Assembly (NCBI GenBank): GCA_038134285.1
Contig: JAYPUW010000010.1
Location: 1-64,000, forward strand
Length of the DNA: 64,000 bases
Reading direction: 5' to 3'
From: UBA3478 sp038134285
Lineage (GTDB): Bacteria; Bacteroidota; Bacteroidia; Flavobacteriales; Flavobacteriaceae
Part shown: positions 7,253 to 15,732 of the stretch, in pieces
Layout of the letters: each line of letters starts with the position of its first letter
Numbering within the stretch: position 1 is the first letter of the stretch
Program-made: the position numbers and the translations under genes
The notes under the pieces: model-generated
Seen by the model: only the letters and a program-made list of their open reading frames with translations
Told to the model about the DNA's origin: nothing
Databases searched by the model: none

Positions 7253-7309
7253 ATGAAAAGAAAAAACGTTTCTCAACTATGGTGGTCGCCCTTGCTCAGC
7301 AATAGGTGA
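7253..7309 (+). CDS. trpL: trp operon leader peptide with tandem Trp codons
   Basis: An 18-codon open frame reads MKRKNVSQLWWSPLLSNR and stops with TGA. Two adjacent TGG codons (7280-7285) stand at positions 10-11, inside a peptide of only 18 residues. It begins 6 nt after a -7 box and ends 24 nt before an intrinsic terminator that precedes trpE. This is the layout of ribosome-mediated transcription attenuation: with low charged tRNA-Trp the ribosome stalls on the tandem Trp codons. The segment 7306-7312 (GTGATGA), which overlaps the leader stop codon, is complementary to 7342-7348 in the terminator, so a stalled ribosome frees it to form an antiterminator, while a terminating ribosome masks it. 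To my knowledge a trp leader motif with short Trp-rich frames has been described for Bacteroidota. Confidence 0.88.
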   Translation: MKRKNVSQLWWSPLLSNR

Positions 7310-7333
7310 TGAAACGGTATTTATAAAAATTGG

Positions 7334-7362
7334 AGAGCCTGTCATCACGACGGGCTCTTTTT
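7334..7362 (+). terminator. trp attenuator terminator
   Basis: A 10-bp stem (AGAGCCTGTC with GACGGGCTCT, one G-T wobble) with loop ATCAC is followed by TTTT, A, TTTT. It lies between the leader peptide and trpE (start 7374). Bases 7342-7348 can pair alternatively with 7306-7312 by 7 Watson-Crick pairs, opening the base of the loop side of this stem. It should terminate transcription when tryptophan is plentiful. Confidence 0.88.
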
Positions 7363-7373
7363 ATTTTGAAGCC

Positions 7374-8771
7374 ATGCAATACAAACTTCATACCCAGTAC
7401 AAAAAAATTGTAGCAGACACACTGACCCCTGTCAGTATCTATCTCAAACTACGCGATCAATTCGAAGGAAGCTTTCTGTTAGAAAGTAGCGACTACCACA
7501 CTAGTGAGAACAGTTTCTCTTACATCTGTTGTAACCCACTCGCCTCGTTTAAAATTGAAAAAGGCAATTTTACCGCCTTTTATCCTAACGATCGCATTGA
7601 GCAGCTCACTCTTAGCACCACCAAAGAATTGATAAGCGCCATTCAAGGTTTTAGCGCGCAATTTGAGACCGATACGCTTGATTTTAAATTTGTGAGTAAT
7701 GGTCTTTTCGGGTATACCAGTTACGACGCGGTCCAGTATTTTGAATCGGTCGAGCTCGATCCTAACAAACCAGGGGTAGAGATTCCAGAAATGCATTACA
7801 CGCTATTTCAAAATATCATCGCCATTGATCACTTTAAAAACGAAGCCTACCTATTCTGTCACAGTTTCGACAAAAACAACAACCTCGATCGTTTAGAAAA
7901 GATACTTCGAGAGGCACAGTTCAGCATCTTCAGTTACACTAACGAAGGGGCAACCACCTACAACATGACAGACGACGGATTCAAGTCGCTTGTAACCAAA
8001 GCCAAAGAGCACTGCCAGAGGGGAGATGTTTTTCAACTGGTGCTCTCTAGAAGAACCGAGCAGCGATTCAAAGGAGACGAATTCAATGTGTATCGGGCCT
8101 TGCGTTCCATTAACCCTAGCCCCTATCTGTTCTATTTTGATTACACCGATTTTAAACTATTCGGATCTTCACCTGAGGCCCAATTGATTGTACAGAACGG
8201 AAGAGCCGAAATTCATCCCATCGCCGGAACCTACAGGCGCACAGGTAATGATGAGCAAGATGCTGCATTAGCCAAGAGACTCTCTGAAGACGAGAAAGAA
8301 AATGCAGAACACGTTATGCTCGTAGACTTGGCGCGCAACGATCTCAGTCGCAATGGTACAGAAATAGAGGTCAAAACCTATAGAGAGGTGCAATATTTCT
8401 CGCATGTGATCCATTTGGTTTCTAAAGTTATCGCCAAGAAGCAACCGAACGTTTCTTCATTACAACTAATGGCAGACACCTTTCCGGCCGGAACACTAAG
8501 TGGAGCGCCAAAACCTATGGCCTTAAAACTTATAGAGCGCTATGAACCCACTAAAAGAGGGTATTACGGAGGTGCCATCGGAATATTCGACTTCAATGAT
8601 AATTACAACCACGCTATACTAATCCGTTCGTTCTTAAGCCATCAAAGCACCTTATATTATCAGGCCGGCGCAGGAATCGTGGCTTCTTCATCAGAAGAAA
8701 GCGAGCTTCAGGAAACCTATAACAAACTCGGGGCGCTACAGAAAGCGCTTGAATTAGCAGAAACCCTATGA
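7374..8771 (+). CDS. trpE: anthranilate synthase component I
   Basis: This 465-residue TrpE makes anthranilate from chorismate, using ammonia from TrpG. The N-terminal domain carries LLESSD (residues 35-40), the site of tryptophan feedback binding in characterised TrpE. The chorismate-binding domain has DVFQLVLSRR, PSPYLFYFDY, GSSPEAQ, IHPIAGTYRR, DEKENAEHVMLVDLARNDL and the C-terminal GYYGGAIGIFDF and QAGAGIVASSSEESE motifs. It is slightly shorter than the E. coli enzyme. It overlaps trpG by ATGA, which suggests coupled synthesis of the two subunits. It is regulated by the attenuator in front of it. Confidence 0.97.
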   Translation: MQYKLHTQYKKIVADTLTPVSIYLKLRDQFEGSFLLESSDYHTSENSFSYICCNPLASFKIEKGNFTAFYPNDRIEQLTLSTTKELISAIQGFSAQFETDTLDFKFVSNGLFGYTSYDAVQYFESVELDPNKPGVEIPEMHYTLFQNIIAIDHFKNEAYLFCHSFDKNNNLDRLEKILREAQFSIFSYTNEGATTYNMTDDGFKSLVTKAKEHCQRGDVFQLVLSRRTEQRFKGDEFNVYRALRSINPSPYLFYFDYTDFKLFGSSPEAQLIVQNGRAEIHPIAGTYRRTGNDEQDAALAKRLSEDEKENAEHVMLVDLARNDLSRNGTEIEVKTYREVQYFSHVIHLVSKVIAKKQPNVSSLQLMADTFPAGTLSGAPKPMALKLIERYEPTKRGYYGGAIGIFDFNDNYNHAILIRSFLSHQSTLYYQAGAGIVASSSEESELQETYNKLGALQKALELAETL

Positions 8772-9349
8772 CGCCTCGCCAACGCATCTTAATCATCGAC
8801 AATTACGACAGTTTTGTCTACAACATTGTTCATTACCTGAACATATTGGGCTGCGAAACTACAGTGGTTCGCAATGATCAATTCGAGCTCAATTTGATCA
8901 GCTCATTTGATCGTGTGGTACTATCGCCTGGCCCTGGGATTCCGGAAGAAGCCGGAAAGCTACTCGAGGCCATAGATTTTATAAAGAGACTTGAAAAGCC
9001 CCTTCCAATACTAGGGGTTTGTCTAGGTCATCAAGCCATAGCTCAGTCGTTCGGAGCAAAACTCACCAATCTCGATCAGGTGTATCACGGCCTTAGCTCA
9101 GCAATTACAGTGGAAACTGAAAGCCCTTTGTATAAAGGCCTAGAACCACAACTCACTGTCGGCAGATACCATTCTTGGGTGGTTTCAGGCCTTGAAAACC
9201 TGCCGCTTGAGGCGACGGCAACAGACGAGAGTGGCACCATAATGTCATTTGAACATCAACACTTACCCTTTACCGGCGTTCAGTTCCATCCTGAATCTGT
9301 ACTTACCCCAAAGGGCTTAGAACTCATTAAGAACTGGTTAAGCTCATGA
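8768..9349 (+). CDS. trpG: anthranilate synthase component II (glutamine amidotransferase)
   Basis: This 193-residue class I glutamine amidotransferase supplies ammonia to TrpE. The fold is complete: IDNYDSFVYN at the N-terminus, the oxyanion strand LSPGPGIPEE, nucleophile Cys in GVCLGHQAIA, and catalytic His-Glu in GVQFHPESV. It is a stand-alone TrpG with no phosphoribosyltransferase fusion, because trpD follows as a separate gene. It overlaps both neighbours by 4 nt. It could also serve PabB for folate, as is known in other bacteria. Adjacency to trpE supports a trp-specific name. Confidence 0.96.
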   Translation: MTPRQRILIIDNYDSFVYNIVHYLNILGCETTVVRNDQFELNLISSFDRVVLSPGPGIPEEAGKLLEAIDFIKRLEKPLPILGVCLGHQAIAQSFGAKLTNLDQVYHGLSSAITVETESPLYKGLEPQLTVGRYHSWVVSGLENLPLEATATDESGTIMSFEHQHLPFTGVQFHPESVLTPKGLELIKNWLSS

Positions 9350-10341
9350 AAGCACTTCTGAATCGACTTATTGCACACGAGAGCCTCAACAAGGAGGAAG
9401 CCAAGCAAATACTTATAGAAATTTCTGAAGGCAAATACGATTCTCATCAAGTGGCCGCCTTCATGACCATATTCATGATGCGCAGCATTACCGTAGACGA
9501 GCTAGCCGGATTCCAAGAAGCACTTCAATCACTTTGCATCGCTGTAGATGTCAGTGATTTTGATCCCATTGATTTGTGCGGAACAGGAGGAGATCAAAAG
9601 GACACCTTTAACATATCGACATTAGCCTCTTTTGTAACTGCAGGCGCGGGGATTCCTGTAGCGAAGCACGGTAACTACGGAGTGAGCTCTAGTTGCGGAA
9701 GCAGCAACGTGATGGAACACTTAGGAATCACCTTTACCAACGACGCTAATGTCCACCAGAGATGTATAGAAAAAGCTGGAATCTGCATTTTTCATGCACC
9801 TCTTTTTCATCCGGCCATGAAGGCAGTTGCTCCCATTAGACGTGCTTTAGGAGTCAAAACGTTCTTCAACATGTTAGGGCCTTTGGTGAATCCTGGCATG
9901 GTTAAAAAGCAAATGGTCGGAGTGTTCAATCTAGAGCTCGCTCGCCTATACGCCTACCGCTTTCAGCAAACACAAATTCAGTATGGCATCGTGCATGCTC
10001 TAGACGGATATGACGAAGTCTCTCTTACAGGCAAAGCAAAGCTCATCACTCCTCAAGGTGAGCGACTCTTAAATGCCGGGCATTTTGGCTTCGAACAACT
10101 CCATCCTGACACCATTAAAGGGGGAAGCGACGTGAGCGCATCAGCCGAAATCTTCATGAAGGTGCTTGAAGGAAAGGGAACCGACGAGCAGCACAAAGTG
10201 GTGCTAGCGAATGCCGCCTTGGCTATAGCCGTAGCTCAATCCTCAACTTTAGAATTGGCGCTCGAAAAAGCCAAGGATTCGTTGTTCAACCAAAAAGGGC
10301 TCCAAGCCTTTAACACGCTTAAAACTGTATCGGCCTCATGA
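9346..10341 (+). CDS. trpD: anthranilate phosphoribosyltransferase
   Basis: This 331-residue enzyme transfers the phosphoribosyl group from PRPP to anthranilate. It has the N-terminal helical domain and the family motifs: DLCGTGGDQKDTFNISTLAS (PRPP and Mg binding), AKHGNYGVSSSCGSSNVMEHLG (anthranilate and PRPP loop), PIRRALGVKTFFNMLGPLVNP, and VHALDGYDEVSLTG. Length is standard. It overlaps trpG and trpC by ATGA, so it is the third cistron of a tightly coupled operon. Confidence 0.97.
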   Translation: MKALLNRLIAHESLNKEEAKQILIEISEGKYDSHQVAAFMTIFMMRSITVDELAGFQEALQSLCIAVDVSDFDPIDLCGTGGDQKDTFNISTLASFVTAGAGIPVAKHGNYGVSSSCGSSNVMEHLGITFTNDANVHQRCIEKAGICIFHAPLFHPAMKAVAPIRRALGVKTFFNMLGPLVNPGMVKKQMVGVFNLELARLYAYRFQQTQIQYGIVHALDGYDEVSLTGKAKLITPQGERLLNAGHFGFEQLHPDTIKGGSDVSASAEIFMKVLEGKGTDEQHKVVLANAALAIAVAQSSTLELALEKAKDSLFNQKGLQAFNTLKTVSAS

Positions 10342-11114
10342 ACATACTCGAACTAATCATGCAACAAAAGGCCGTAGAGGTAAGCGCAAAAAAAGAGGCA
10401 GTGCCTGTTGAGATACTTAAAGAATTTCATCTCTTTAAGCGCTCAACGGTTTCTGCAAGGGAAGCCTTGGCTCAGGGAGGTATCATAGCAGAGCACAAGC
10501 GTAAATCACCGTCCAAGCCCAGCATTCAACCTCAATCGAAGGTGCAAGAGGTCGTGCAACTCTACGATAATGGTGGCGCGGCAGTGATGTCTATTTTGAC
10601 AGACACCGTTTATTTCGGTGGTAGTCTAGACGATCTGCTCATCGCAAGAACTGCAACAAAGAGGCCTCTATTGAGAAAAGACTTCATTTATGACCCCTAT
10701 CAAGTGTATGAAGCAAAAGCCTATGGAGCTGATCTGATTCTTCTCATTGCCGCAGTGCTTTCACGTCAGCAAATTGAAGGATTGACCGACTTAGCACATC
10801 AGCTAGGTCTTGAAGTGCTATTAGAGGTTCATAGCAAGATAGAGCTCGAAGAAAAAGGAATAAATAATGTAGACCTACTTGGAGTGAATCATCGCGATCT
10901 TAAAACATTCAAGGTAGATCTCAATCTTGGCGCATCATTATTACCACTTATACCCAACGATCAAATACCGGTGGCGGAGAGCGGATTGCAATCATTTGAT
11001 GACATCCAAAAACTGCACCATCTAGGATTCAAAGGCTTTTTAATAGGAGAATATTTGATGAAAGAGGTCGATCCATCAGCTACGCTTCAACAGTTAAACA
11101 CCCTTTTCGCATGA
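10338..11114 (+). CDS. trpC: indole-3-glycerol-phosphate synthase
   Basis: This 258-residue TIM-barrel protein performs ring closure to indole-3-glycerol phosphate. Visible motifs are IIAEHKRKSPSKPSI (catalytic Lys of strand 1), AVMSILTDTVYFGGSLDDL, LLRKDFIYDPYQVYEAKAYG (second catalytic Lys), LEVHSKIELE, LLGVNHRDLKTF and VAESGL. It is monofunctional, unlike the E. coli TrpC-TrpF fusion, and trpF follows as a separate gene with a 4-nt overlap. Confidence 0.96.
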   Translation: MNILELIMQQKAVEVSAKKEAVPVEILKEFHLFKRSTVSAREALAQGGIIAEHKRKSPSKPSIQPQSKVQEVVQLYDNGGAAVMSILTDTVYFGGSLDDLLIARTATKRPLLRKDFIYDPYQVYEAKAYGADLILLIAAVLSRQQIEGLTDLAHQLGLEVLLEVHSKIELEEKGINNVDLLGVNHRDLKTFKVDLNLGASLLPLIPNDQIPVAESGLQSFDDIQKLHHLGFKGFLIGEYLMKEVDPSATLQQLNTLFA

Positions 11115-11755
11115 GCGCAGATCTCAAAATCAAAGTCTGTGGTATACTTAACCAAGCCTGTGAATTAGATGAGCTCGGAGTGGATTACATCGGTCATATT
11201 ATTTGGGAAGGCTCAAGCCGCTACCTCACTGAAGAAACAGCTCAACTTTTCAAAGAGCAACCGCTTAATGCCAAACGCGTAGGAGTCTTTGTTGATCAGA
11301 CGATTAATGAAATACAAAGTCGCTGCGAGAAGTATGCATTAGATGTTGTTCAGCTACACGGAGCTGAAACTCCCGACTTTTGTGCCACTCTTCGATCAAG
11401 ATTTGATGGCGCCGTTTGGAAGGCCTTTGCAATAGATGAAAATTTTGATTTTGAAAGCACCCAACCTTTTGATTCGGTCATTGATTGCTACGTATTTGAC
11501 ACACGCGGAAAATTGCCAGGAGGCAATGGTACTACCTTTAATTGGAGCCTCCTTGAGGCCTATAAAGGATCAACAGACTATTTACTCTCAGGGGGAATTG
11601 GTCCTGAATCTATAGCCGATATTAAGGCATTCATACAGACGTCCTATTCCAAAAAATGTGTTGGGATTGACCTCAACAGTAAATTCGAAATTCGTCCAGG
11701 GGAAAAGGACTTGGTAAAACTAGCTAACTTCATCACTCAAATAAAGGCGCTATGA
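11111..11755 (+). CDS. trpF: phosphoribosylanthranilate isomerase
   Basis: This 214-residue TIM barrel performs the Amadori rearrangement of phosphoribosylanthranilate. The catalytic Cys lies in KVCGILNQ near the N-terminus and the catalytic Asp in CYVFDTRGKLPGGNG. VDVVQLHGAE and LSGGI mark the phosphate-binding end. The second strand is unusual: the common GFIF-type segment reads YIGHIIWEGSSRYL here, a diverged but still recognisable form with the Ser-Arg pair kept. It is separate from trpC and overlaps trpC and trpB by 4 nt each. Confidence 0.93.
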   Translation: MSADLKIKVCGILNQACELDELGVDYIGHIIWEGSSRYLTEETAQLFKEQPLNAKRVGVFVDQTINEIQSRCEKYALDVVQLHGAETPDFCATLRSRFDGAVWKAFAIDENFDFESTQPFDSVIDCYVFDTRGKLPGGNGTTFNWSLLEAYKGSTDYLLSGGIGPESIADIKAFIQTSYSKKCVGIDLNSKFEIRPGEKDLVKLANFITQIKAL

Positions 11756-12942
11756 AACAACGGAGTTATCACGCAGATGAACAAGGATTTTATGGTGAAT
11801 TCGGAGGAGCATTTATACCCGAAATGTTGTATCCGAATACCGAAGAACTGCGAAAGAGTTATTTAGAAATAACCTCTAGACCTGAATTTCAGAAGGAGTT
11901 CAAAGCCTTGCTTAAAGATTATGTGGGGCGTCCTACTCCCCTGTTTTATGCCTCACGGCTCTCAGAAAAATACCAAACAAAGATTTATCTCAAACGAGAA
12001 GACCTCTGCCACACAGGTGCCCACAAAGTGAATAACACTATAGGGCAAATCTTACTTGCCAAAGCGCTTGGGAAAAAGCGGATCATTGCCGAAACTGGTG
12101 CCGGACAACACGGTGTGGCCACCGCCACAGTATGCGCCCTCATGGGTATCGAATGCGTGGTATATATGGGAGCACTAGACATTAAAAGACAAGCTCCGAA
12201 CGTCGCACGAATGAAATTGCTTGGAGCCACGGTTCGAGCGGCTGAGTCTGGAAGCAAGACCTTAAAAGACGCCACAAACGAGGCCATACGAGATTGGATT
12301 AACAATCCTGTGGATACACACTACATCATCGGATCGGTGGTAGGTCCACATCCGTACCCCGATATGGTTGCACGGTTTCAATCTGTAATCTCAGAAGAAA
12401 TTGGCGGTCAACTGATGGATAAAGAAGGTAGAGAGCTCCCCGATTATGTGATTGCTTGTGTCGGCGGCGGGAGCAATGCGGCAGGCATATACTACCATTA
12501 CCTCGACCGTCCTGAAGTCAAACTCATAGCCGTCGAGGCAGCAGGTAAAGGTGTTAATTCAGGACACAGCGCGGCCACTTCAGCCTTAGGTAAGGTCGGT
12601 ATTATTCATGGAAGCAAGACACTACTCATGCAAACACAAGACGGTCAGATCACTGAGCCTTATTCTATTTCTGCGGGATTAGATTATCCTGGAGTTGGCC
12701 CAATGCATGCCCATTTATTTACTTCAAAAAGAGCTCAATTCATCTCTATAACCGATGAAAAGGCTATGGAGGCCGGACGCGAACTGGCAGCACTCGAAGG
12801 TATCATCCCGGCTATTGAGACTTCTCATGCCCTAGCCGTATTTGAAACCTTAAAGTGTAAAGCAGATGAAGTTGTAGTGGTCAACCTATCTGGAAGAGGA
12901 GACAAAGACTTACAAACCTATATTGACTATTTCGAACTATGA
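11752..12942 (+). CDS. trpB: tryptophan synthase beta chain
   Basis: This 396-residue PLP enzyme condenses indole with serine. The PLP lysine stands in HTGAHKVNNTIGQ, the phosphate loop is CVGGGSNAAG, and AETGAGQHGVATAT and SGRGDKDLQTY are typical of the TrpB1 type that works with TrpA. LKREDLCHTGAHK identifies the subgroup. Length is canonical. It overlaps trpF and trpA by ATGA. The frame on the opposite strand at 11985-12305 is a codon-structure shadow. Confidence 0.98.
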   Translation: MKQRSYHADEQGFYGEFGGAFIPEMLYPNTEELRKSYLEITSRPEFQKEFKALLKDYVGRPTPLFYASRLSEKYQTKIYLKREDLCHTGAHKVNNTIGQILLAKALGKKRIIAETGAGQHGVATATVCALMGIECVVYMGALDIKRQAPNVARMKLLGATVRAAESGSKTLKDATNEAIRDWINNPVDTHYIIGSVVGPHPYPDMVARFQSVISEEIGGQLMDKEGRELPDYVIACVGGGSNAAGIYYHYLDRPEVKLIAVEAAGKGVNSGHSAATSALGKVGIIHGSKTLLMQTQDGQITEPYSISAGLDYPGVGPMHAHLFTSKRAQFISITDEKAMEAGRELAALEGIIPAIETSHALAVFETLKCKADEVVVVNLSGRGDKDLQTYIDYFEL

Positions 12943-13712
12943 CGCGGATTCAAAATACGCTAAAGCACAAAGAGGCTATATTATCGATTTATGCCACTGC
13001 GGGCTACCCGCAGCTTAACGATACAGTTGAAGTCTTAAAACGCCTTCAAGCATCCGGTGTAGACATGATTGAAGTGGGATTACCCTTCAGCGATCCTCTC
13101 GCTGACGGCCCCACCATACAAGAGAGTTCAACTACTGCTCTTGAAAATGGCATGTCAACTGAGGTGCTTTTTAAGCAACTAGAAGGTATTCGTGAGCACA
13201 TACATATTCCACTGATTGTAATGGGCTATTTTAATCCTGTGCTGCAGTACGGAGTAGAGGCCTTTTGTCAAAAATGCCAAGCAGTCGGAATCGACGGTGT
13301 CATTTTACCCGACCTCCCCTTAGAAATATATCAACGAGAATATCAAGTGATCTTCGAACGCTATGGATTGTCTATGATTTTCTTAATCACCCCGCAAACC
13401 TCTGATGAGCGCATACGTGCCATAGAAGTTGCTAGCAGTACCTTTATCTACATGGTGAGCTCTGCAAGTACCACTGGAAAGGTCAACGGTTTTAGCGATG
13501 AGAACAGAGCCTATTTTAAACGGATAGCAGACATGAACCTCAAGGTTCCAACCGTGGTTGGATTCGGTATTGCAGATGCCGATACTTTTCAGCAAGCTAC
13601 TGCTTTCAGCAAGGGAGCGATTATCGGGTCGGCCTTCATCCGCCACCTTAAACAACAGGGGGTAGATCAGATAGCGCACTTTATACATTCATTAAAACCA
13701 TCGCATGTTTAA
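12939..13712 (+). CDS. trpA: tryptophan synthase alpha chain
   Basis: This 257-residue TIM barrel cleaves indole-3-glycerol phosphate and passes indole to TrpB. The catalytic Glu and Asp are in MIEVGLPFSDPLADGPTIQ, the phosphate-binding segment is VVGFGIADADTFQQA followed by GAIIGSAFI, and YMVSSASTTG is the loop 6 region. It is the last biosynthetic gene of the operon. The next small gene starts 8 nt before its stop. Confidence 0.97.
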   Translation: MTRIQNTLKHKEAILSIYATAGYPQLNDTVEVLKRLQASGVDMIEVGLPFSDPLADGPTIQESSTTALENGMSTEVLFKQLEGIREHIHIPLIVMGYFNPVLQYGVEAFCQKCQAVGIDGVILPDLPLEIYQREYQVIFERYGLSMIFLITPQTSDERIRAIEVASSTFIYMVSSASTTGKVNGFSDENRAYFKRIADMNLKVPTVVGFGIADADTFQQATAFSKGAIIGSAFIRHLKQQGVDQIAHFIHSLKPSHV

Positions 13713-13941
13713 AAAATACAAAAGTCAACTTCTAAATGCACTTCTGTTCTGTGTAGTTCCGGGTTTATTGCCCTTCTCGGCTGAGCCTCATATTGTGGGG
13801 AAAGTTCGCTGGGTCATGGGTGGAGCCGTTGGAATGCAACCCATGGATTACTTCGATCTGGTGTTGCACGGATCACCTTTTGTGTATCTCGCCTTTGTTT
13901 TGAATAAAATGCTTAGAGAAAATCTTTCGACTAACGCGTAA
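13705..13941 (+). CDS. small membrane protein at the end of the trp operon
   Basis: This 78-residue hypothetical protein has two hydrophobic stretches (about residues 9-24, LLNALLFCVVPGLLPF, and 56-66, SPFVYLAFVL) around a loop with PMDYFDLVLHG. I do not recognise a functional family. Small proteins with this look occur in Flavobacteriia under uninformative names. The start overlaps the end of trpA, so it should be translated from the trp transcript and respond to tryptophan through the attenuator. Its 3' end overlaps the end of convergent yaaA by 11 nt. Confidence 0.7.
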   Translation: MFKKYKSQLLNALLFCVVPGLLPFSAEPHIVGKVRWVMGGAVGMQPMDYFDLVLHGSPFVYLAFVLNKMLRENLSTNA

Positions 13942-14692
13942 ATACCGGCTTTAAGTCATCCTTGGTCTGAGTCGCATCGAAACGGTACCCCTCTGCCTCA
14001 AAGTTCTTGATGCTTTCAAGGTCTGGCTGCTGTTCTTCGACTAAATATCGGGCCATAACACCGCGCATGCGCTTGGCATAAAATGATATGATCTTAAAAG
14101 ATCCATTTTTAAAATCTTTGAATTCAGGATGTATAACAGCTTGATCAAGCGTCTTAAAATCGATAACCTTGCTGTATTCTTTACTGGCCAAGTTCACCAC
14201 CAACTCATCGGGATTTAATTCATTTCTAAAGGCGTCGGTGAGAGACTTCTTCCAAAATTCATAGAGAGAGGAAGCTTTTCCGATAGCCAGTGAGGTTCCC
14301 ATTTCTAAGCGATAAGGTTGAATCTTATCTAGCGGTCGAAGCATACCGTACAATCCTGAAAGTATTCTCACTCTATCCTGCAAATCTCGAGATTTAGATA
14401 AATTCAAGCTATGAACGTCAAGCCCCTTATAGACATCTCCATCAAAAGCATAGGCTGCAGGACGGGAATTTTCAGCAGTGGTCGTCAATGAAAAAGACTG
14501 GTTTCTCTGAACGTTCAACGTGGCCAAGTCTAGAGAAATATGCATCAACTTTTGAAGTTGAGGAGCTTTAAGCTTTTTGAGTTCTCTTTGAACCTTAACC
14601 GTATGTTCTAAAAACTGAGGTTCGGTAAAAGTCAAGTTAGGAATCTCAGACTCGAAGTCTAGAGTTTTTGCCGGTGAGAGTAAAATTTTCAT
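13931..14692 (-). CDS. yaaA: peroxide stress protein YaaA (DUF328/UPF0246)
   Basis: This 253-residue protein has the YaaA signature: MKILLSPAKTLDFE at the N-terminus, SGLYGMLRPLDKIQPYRLEMG in the middle, NLASKEYSKVID, and ISFYAKRMRGVMARYLVE near the C-terminus. In E. coli YaaA lowers free iron and protects DNA during peroxide stress, and related folds bind DNA. I chose the start at the conserved MKILLSP and not 11 codons earlier. The shorter start leaves 8 nt after the rluD stop, so it may be the last gene of the PASTA-rluD-yaaA operon. Confidence 0.93.
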   Translation of the reverse strand: MKILLSPAKTLDFESEIPNLTFTEPQFLEHTVKVQRELKKLKAPQLQKLMHISLDLATLNVQRNQSFSLTTTAENSRPAAYAFDGDVYKGLDVHSLNLSKSRDLQDRVRILSGLYGMLRPLDKIQPYRLEMGTSLAIGKASSLYEFWKKSLTDAFRNELNPDELVVNLASKEYSKVIDFKTLDQAVIHPEFKDFKNGSFKIISFYAKRMRGVMARYLVEEQQPDLESIKNFEAEGYRFDATQTKDDLKPVFTR

Positions 14693-14700
14693 AGCACTTT

Positions 14701-15732
14701 TTAAAGAGTTGAGTAGGCCCGCCATTTTTCAATACAGGCGCTCATATCATTAGGAATATCGGTCTCAAAAGTTAAGCATTTTCCAGAAGTCGGATGCTCA
14801 AAACCAAGCGTCTTAGCGTGCAATGCTTGCCGAGGTAAAAGCTTAAAGCAATTGTCGACGAACTGCTTGTATTTGGTAAAAGTAGTGCCCTTCAAAATGG
14901 CATTTCCACCGTAACGTTCGTCATTAAATAGCGGATGCCCTATGTGCTTCATATGTGCTCTAATCTGATGAGTGCGACCGGTTTCAAGTACGCACTTAAC
15001 TAGACTTACATAGCGAAAAGATTCTATCACCTCGTAGTGAGTTACCGCCGGTTTTCCGTGAGCTCCATCCTCAAAAACATCCATCTGAAGACGGTTCTTA
15101 AAACTTCGTCCAATATGCCCCACAATGGTACCGCGCTCTTCTTCAAACGAACCCCAAACCAGCGCCACATATTCACGCTTAGAGGTCTTCTCAGCAAATT
15201 GCCGCGTAAGGTGAATCAAGGCGTTTGCCGTCTTGGCGATCACCAACAAACCCGAGGTGTCTTTATCGATGCGATGCACCAGACCAGGGCGATCGTCGTA
15301 GTTTAGCGGTAAATCTTTAAAGTGATGTAACAAGGCATTGAGTAATGTTCCTGAGTAATTACCATGCCCCGGATGTACAACCATACCAGCGGGCTTATTA
15401 ACTACCACCACATCCTCATCCTCATAAATGATTTCCAGAGGGATATCTTCGGCTACCAGTAGATTTTCATAGGGTGGATGCTCAAAGAGAACGCGCACCA
15501 CATCGTCTGGCTTGACTTTATAATTTTGTTTAACAGGAGCATCGTTTACCCAGATATTACCATTTTTAGCAGCCGCCTGAATCTTAGAACGAGTCGCATT
15601 TTCAATGAAATTCATCAAGAAGAGATCGACGCGCAAAGGCTCTTGCCCCTTGGCCGCTGAAAAGACGTAATGTTCGTGAAGCGTTTCAGCGTCCAACTGA
15701 TCCTCTACCAAATCATCGTTTAGCCCGCTCAT
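14701..15732 (-). CDS. rluD: 23S rRNA pseudouridine synthase, RluD/RluA family
   Basis: This 343-residue protein combines an N-terminal S4 RNA-binding domain (SKIQAAAKNGNIWVNDAPVK, about residues 52-72) with an RluA-type pseudouridine synthase domain. The catalytic Asp lies in GLVHRIDKDTSGLLVIAKT, and TGRTHQIRAHMKHIGHPLFN is the second family motif. RluD modifies helix 69 of 23S rRNA. The RluD assignment rests on domain order and size, and RluC-type activity is possible. The start overlaps the PASTA gene by 4 nt, which suggests an operon. Confidence 0.92.
   Translation of the reverse strand: MSGLNDDLVEDQLDAETLHEHYVFSAAKGQEPLRVDLFLMNFIENATRSKIQAAAKNGNIWVNDAPVKQNYKVKPDDVVRVLFEHPPYENLLVAEDIPLEIIYEDEDVVVVNKPAGMVVHPGHGNYSGTLLNALLHHFKDLPLNYDDRPGLVHRIDKDTSGLLVIAKTANALIHLTRQFAEKTSKREYVALVWGSFEEERGTIVGHIGRSFKNRLQMDVFEDGAHGKPAVTHYEVIESFRYVSLVKCVLETGRTHQIRAHMKHIGHPLFNDERYGGNAILKGTTFTKYKQFVDNCFKLLPRQALHAKTLGFEHPTSGKCLTFETDIPNDMSACIEKWRAYSTL

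Noticed and set aside
11985..12305. Long open frame on the minus strand inside trpB
   Set aside because: It mirrors the codon structure of trpB, has low-complexity Ser/Ala composition and no homology signal I recognise.
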